Below, in pieces: positions 61,431 through 64,000 of a stretch of 64,000 bases of DNA. Both the position numbers and the translations under genes were made by a program. The DNA comes from Todiramphus chloris collaris (lineage: Eukaryota > Chordata > Aves > Coraciiformes > Alcedinidae). Numbering within the stretch: the stretch's first letter is position 1; every line of letters starts with the position of its first letter. Under the pieces are notes generated by a model. It saw nothing but the letters and a program-made list of their open reading frames with translations. It searched no databases and had not been told where the DNA came from. The stretch is taken from positions 42,621,772-42,685,771 of the forward strand of contig JANVCC010000010.1 of NCBI GenBank assembly GCA_025345505.1, given 5' to 3'.

Positions 61431-64000
61431 GAAGACCCCAAATCTCCTGTTCTAAACTTTAGACTACTAAACAATAGCCTGTAATCTCAGAAGATAACTG
61501 AGTGCTGAATAATACTGAGAAGCACTGGTAACATATGTGCACAGAAATATCTGACATGTAACATTTCCTACCAGCTGTCGTAAGACTTCCAGGCCAGCAT
61601 GCAGATGTATTGAATCACTTTACAGAACAAAACCACTGCTTACACTAATTTGGAGACTAGTGCTCTCGGTTTAAGCACTTTGGACTGCCCACCTTGAGTT
61701 TTATAGAAATATATATCCATAGTTCATACAGAGAAGTTGGACAATATATGTAAAAGATCGCATTGGATTACATATTGAAAAGAGCACCTGACCAATTATG
61801 TTATCTCTCCTCAAATTGTTTCTGTCTGTTCTAAACAGGCAATGACACTGGCAACTTCAGCTCAAGCTACATAGCATGGAGTGAGCAGGAACAAGAGGAA
61901 GAAGCACAACAGATTGTCAGAGGCCAACAGGACTGACATTATCCAAAGAAAGACCAACAGTATTTCATAGTGGTAACTAATGTTTCTTTAGGACAGAATA
62001 CACCTAATGCTGGTTTTGAGCTATTTAGTCTTGTTTTGTTTGATTTTTTTTCTGGTAGTGGGCCTGAATGTGCTTTTATAATCAATAAATCAGACTAATA
62101 TGCTAGTGAAAAAAATCAGTTATGAATTACCAGCACAAATAAAATAGTTCAGTTCTAGCCATGCTCTTACTAGATCAAAAATAGAATGGATCATATTATA
62201 TGTATATATTATACTGCCTCTATAAACAGGCATCACTAGGTTTTTTACACTAGAGGGCACCTTGCATATTCCCTTACATTTCATGGAATTAGTGCACTAT
62301 AACCTGTATGGAGTTTTCTGCAATATTTAAACTCCAGAAGCTTTTAGTGTTGTTGGGTTTGGGGTTTTTTTTTTTTGCAATAAGCACATCAATGTGAGTA
62401 TCATTTTCAATCCCTACCTATCTGAGAAAACCCTGAAGATCTGAAACTGTAGGGGAAAAAATAGGACAGATGCCCTTTCTAAATCCTTTCAGTGACTTTC
62501 AGAGTACTGAAGCTATTGAACCTGAACCATGAGTTTAATTATATTTGTGCTTGTACTGCTACACTAGTATATACTGTCTTAGAAAGAAAATAAATACGAC
62601 AGCATCTCAGATATTTTGTAATGGAAAAATTGCATCACTAGCAGCCGTTGGATTGAGAACATTGACCCCTGTTTTCTCTCCTGAGAGAAGACCAACACTG
62701 ACAAACAGCCATAAGACATTTTACACATTTTACTGTCTCCTGCAAAGACACATGTATGTCACTGTCTATAGATGAGTGTACATACCAAGCAAGTCATACG
62801 ACATATCAATTCCATTACTACATTTTGTATGTTGCCATTTTATGCATCAGATATAAATAAGGCAAGTATTAAGGCCAGACTAATTAAAATTATGTACATA
62901 TACTCACTAATTTCCTAGATGAGAATTATTTTAAGACAGTCTTCTCTCTGTATGTGATACCTCCTTCAGGAAGAAGACCTCCTAAATGGTCTTCTTGAGA
63001 AATCAGAGGTGTGTGCATTGACCAACATCCTCCTGTTTTACACCCTTGGGGGCCTGAATATGTGAGTAGAGGTAGACAGAGAAACCTAACACAACAGACA
63101 TGATACCAGATTCTCCCCTTGGCCTAGCAGGTTCCACACTTTTAAAACATTACAACTATACTATTCTTCTCAGAGTTCATAGGAGATAAAAACAAAGAAA
63201 GATTCTTTCTTGCTCTGTTTCCATCATATTAGGCCATTCTCTCCCTTTCCTCCCTATTGTTCAGATACTGCTTTGCAATATCTGAGAATAAATATATAAA
63301 CCTGAGGAGCTAACAATTCAGTCCTACACCAACAAAAGAACTTCCTGCAGAAGTGAAGACACTTTCAGGGTTATGCAGTCTTCCACTGAAAGCCATTGTT
63401 GCCTGGCATATATGCCCTACAGCAAGGTTTTGACCTACTTGAGAACAGGCATTATGCCATCCAAACAGATGGGCAAAAGCGTAGACAGTCAGGAGACCAT
63501 GTTTGTACATCAAGCATGGATGACGAGAGCATGATTCTCATCTGAGAACATTTAAATAATTGTTCACTTGGAGCTTATGCTCCTGTCACAGAAAGTAATG
63601 TGTTACCATAAATCAAGCTTGGAGTTCAATGCCCTTTAAGAAAGGCACTGTAATCTAAGGTAGAGATAATCATCTAGATAGGATGCTGGGAATGACTGGT
63701 CTGCAGAGCAAATACAAAAATGGCTGACTTCTAGTTACTAACTTCATAGAAGTGACTTTGATCAATTCAGCCACACTGCTTTGTTTCCTCTTCTCTTGTT
63801 TTACCAACACAAACTTACACACTATACATGCAACATTGTGGATACAAATCAGCGTGTGCAAAGCATCTACAACAGAAATGGGTACACATCACTATGGCTG
63901 TTTTATCATTTGAACCCCTTATGTGAATTTTGTTACAGCAGGTAAAAATCTTAATTTGTGGGCATGACAAATTTCACATAGCTAGACCTCATATTGTTGT
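61431..64000. other. AT-rich unique sequence
   Basis: No gene or recent transposon was recognised. A G4T12 stretch occurs at 62361-62376. Short open frames (62545-62775 plus, 63310-63513 minus, 63670-63861 minus) have no recognisable domain. Confidence 0.5.

Noticed and set aside
1-64000. CRISPR array, operon, prophage or bacterial defence system
   Set aside because: No regularly spaced repeats, no tightly packed ORFs and no ribosome-binding-site-led genes. CR1 elements show this is vertebrate nuclear DNA.
1-64000. Coding-capable endogenous retrovirus
   Set aside because: No gag, pol or env type domain was recognised in any frame. At most the two CpG-rich patches might be solo-LTR-type fossils, which is unproven.

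Overview
This is an AT-rich, gene-poor stretch of a vertebrate nuclear genome, most likely from a bird. The main clue is the transposon content. Five CR1 LINE copies can be read, each ending at its 3' side in the avian CR1 signature of short direct repeats of the ATTCTATG/ATTCTGTG type rather than poly-A. No Alu, L1 or other mammalian repeats were seen. A few very old MIR-like (tRNA-headed) SINE fossils, shared across amniotes, are also visible. A crocodilian or turtle source is less likely but not excluded.

No host protein-coding gene can be demonstrated. Apart from CR1 reverse transcriptase remnants, the open reading frames are short and scattered over both strands and all frames, and they show no recognisable domain, as expected for intron or intergenic DNA. 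A few places have exon-like or promoter-like signals worth testing. One is a minus-strand open segment at 25497-25652 ending in a perfect-consensus splice donor. Another is a plus-strand terminal-exon-like segment at 40873-40962. The third is a plus-strand open frame ending at a consensus donor near 52850, just downstream of a CpG-rich patch.

Layout: 1-16.8 kb is AT-rich unique sequence with one CR1 tail at about 1.9-2.1 kb, simple repeats, a 16-bp tandem and a near-perfect palindrome at 15.2 kb. At 16.87-17.98 kb there is a 100-bp direct duplication about 1 kb apart. From 18 to 38.9 kb the sequence is again AT-rich, with a pair of oppositely oriented tRNA-like SINE heads at 28.4-28.65 kb, a MIR-like core at 34.7 kb and an A/C-only tract at 37.7-37.86 kb. 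From 38.9 to 46.6 kb lies a cluster of three CR1 copies, all minus strand and all 5'-truncated. The longest (44.8-46.6 kb) keeps the reverse transcriptase catalytic motifs with very few lesions, and it abuts a CpG-dense patch at 44.46-44.72 kb. From 46.6 to 64 kb the DNA is unique, with a second CpG-rich patch at 52.0-52.27 kb, a small CR1 fragment at 59.5 kb and a tRNA-like SINE head at 61.4 kb.

Nothing here forms an operon, a CRISPR array or a recognisable novel multi-gene system. The best leads are the two CpG-rich patches, the exon candidates and the 100-bp duplication. All calls were made by eye, with no database search.
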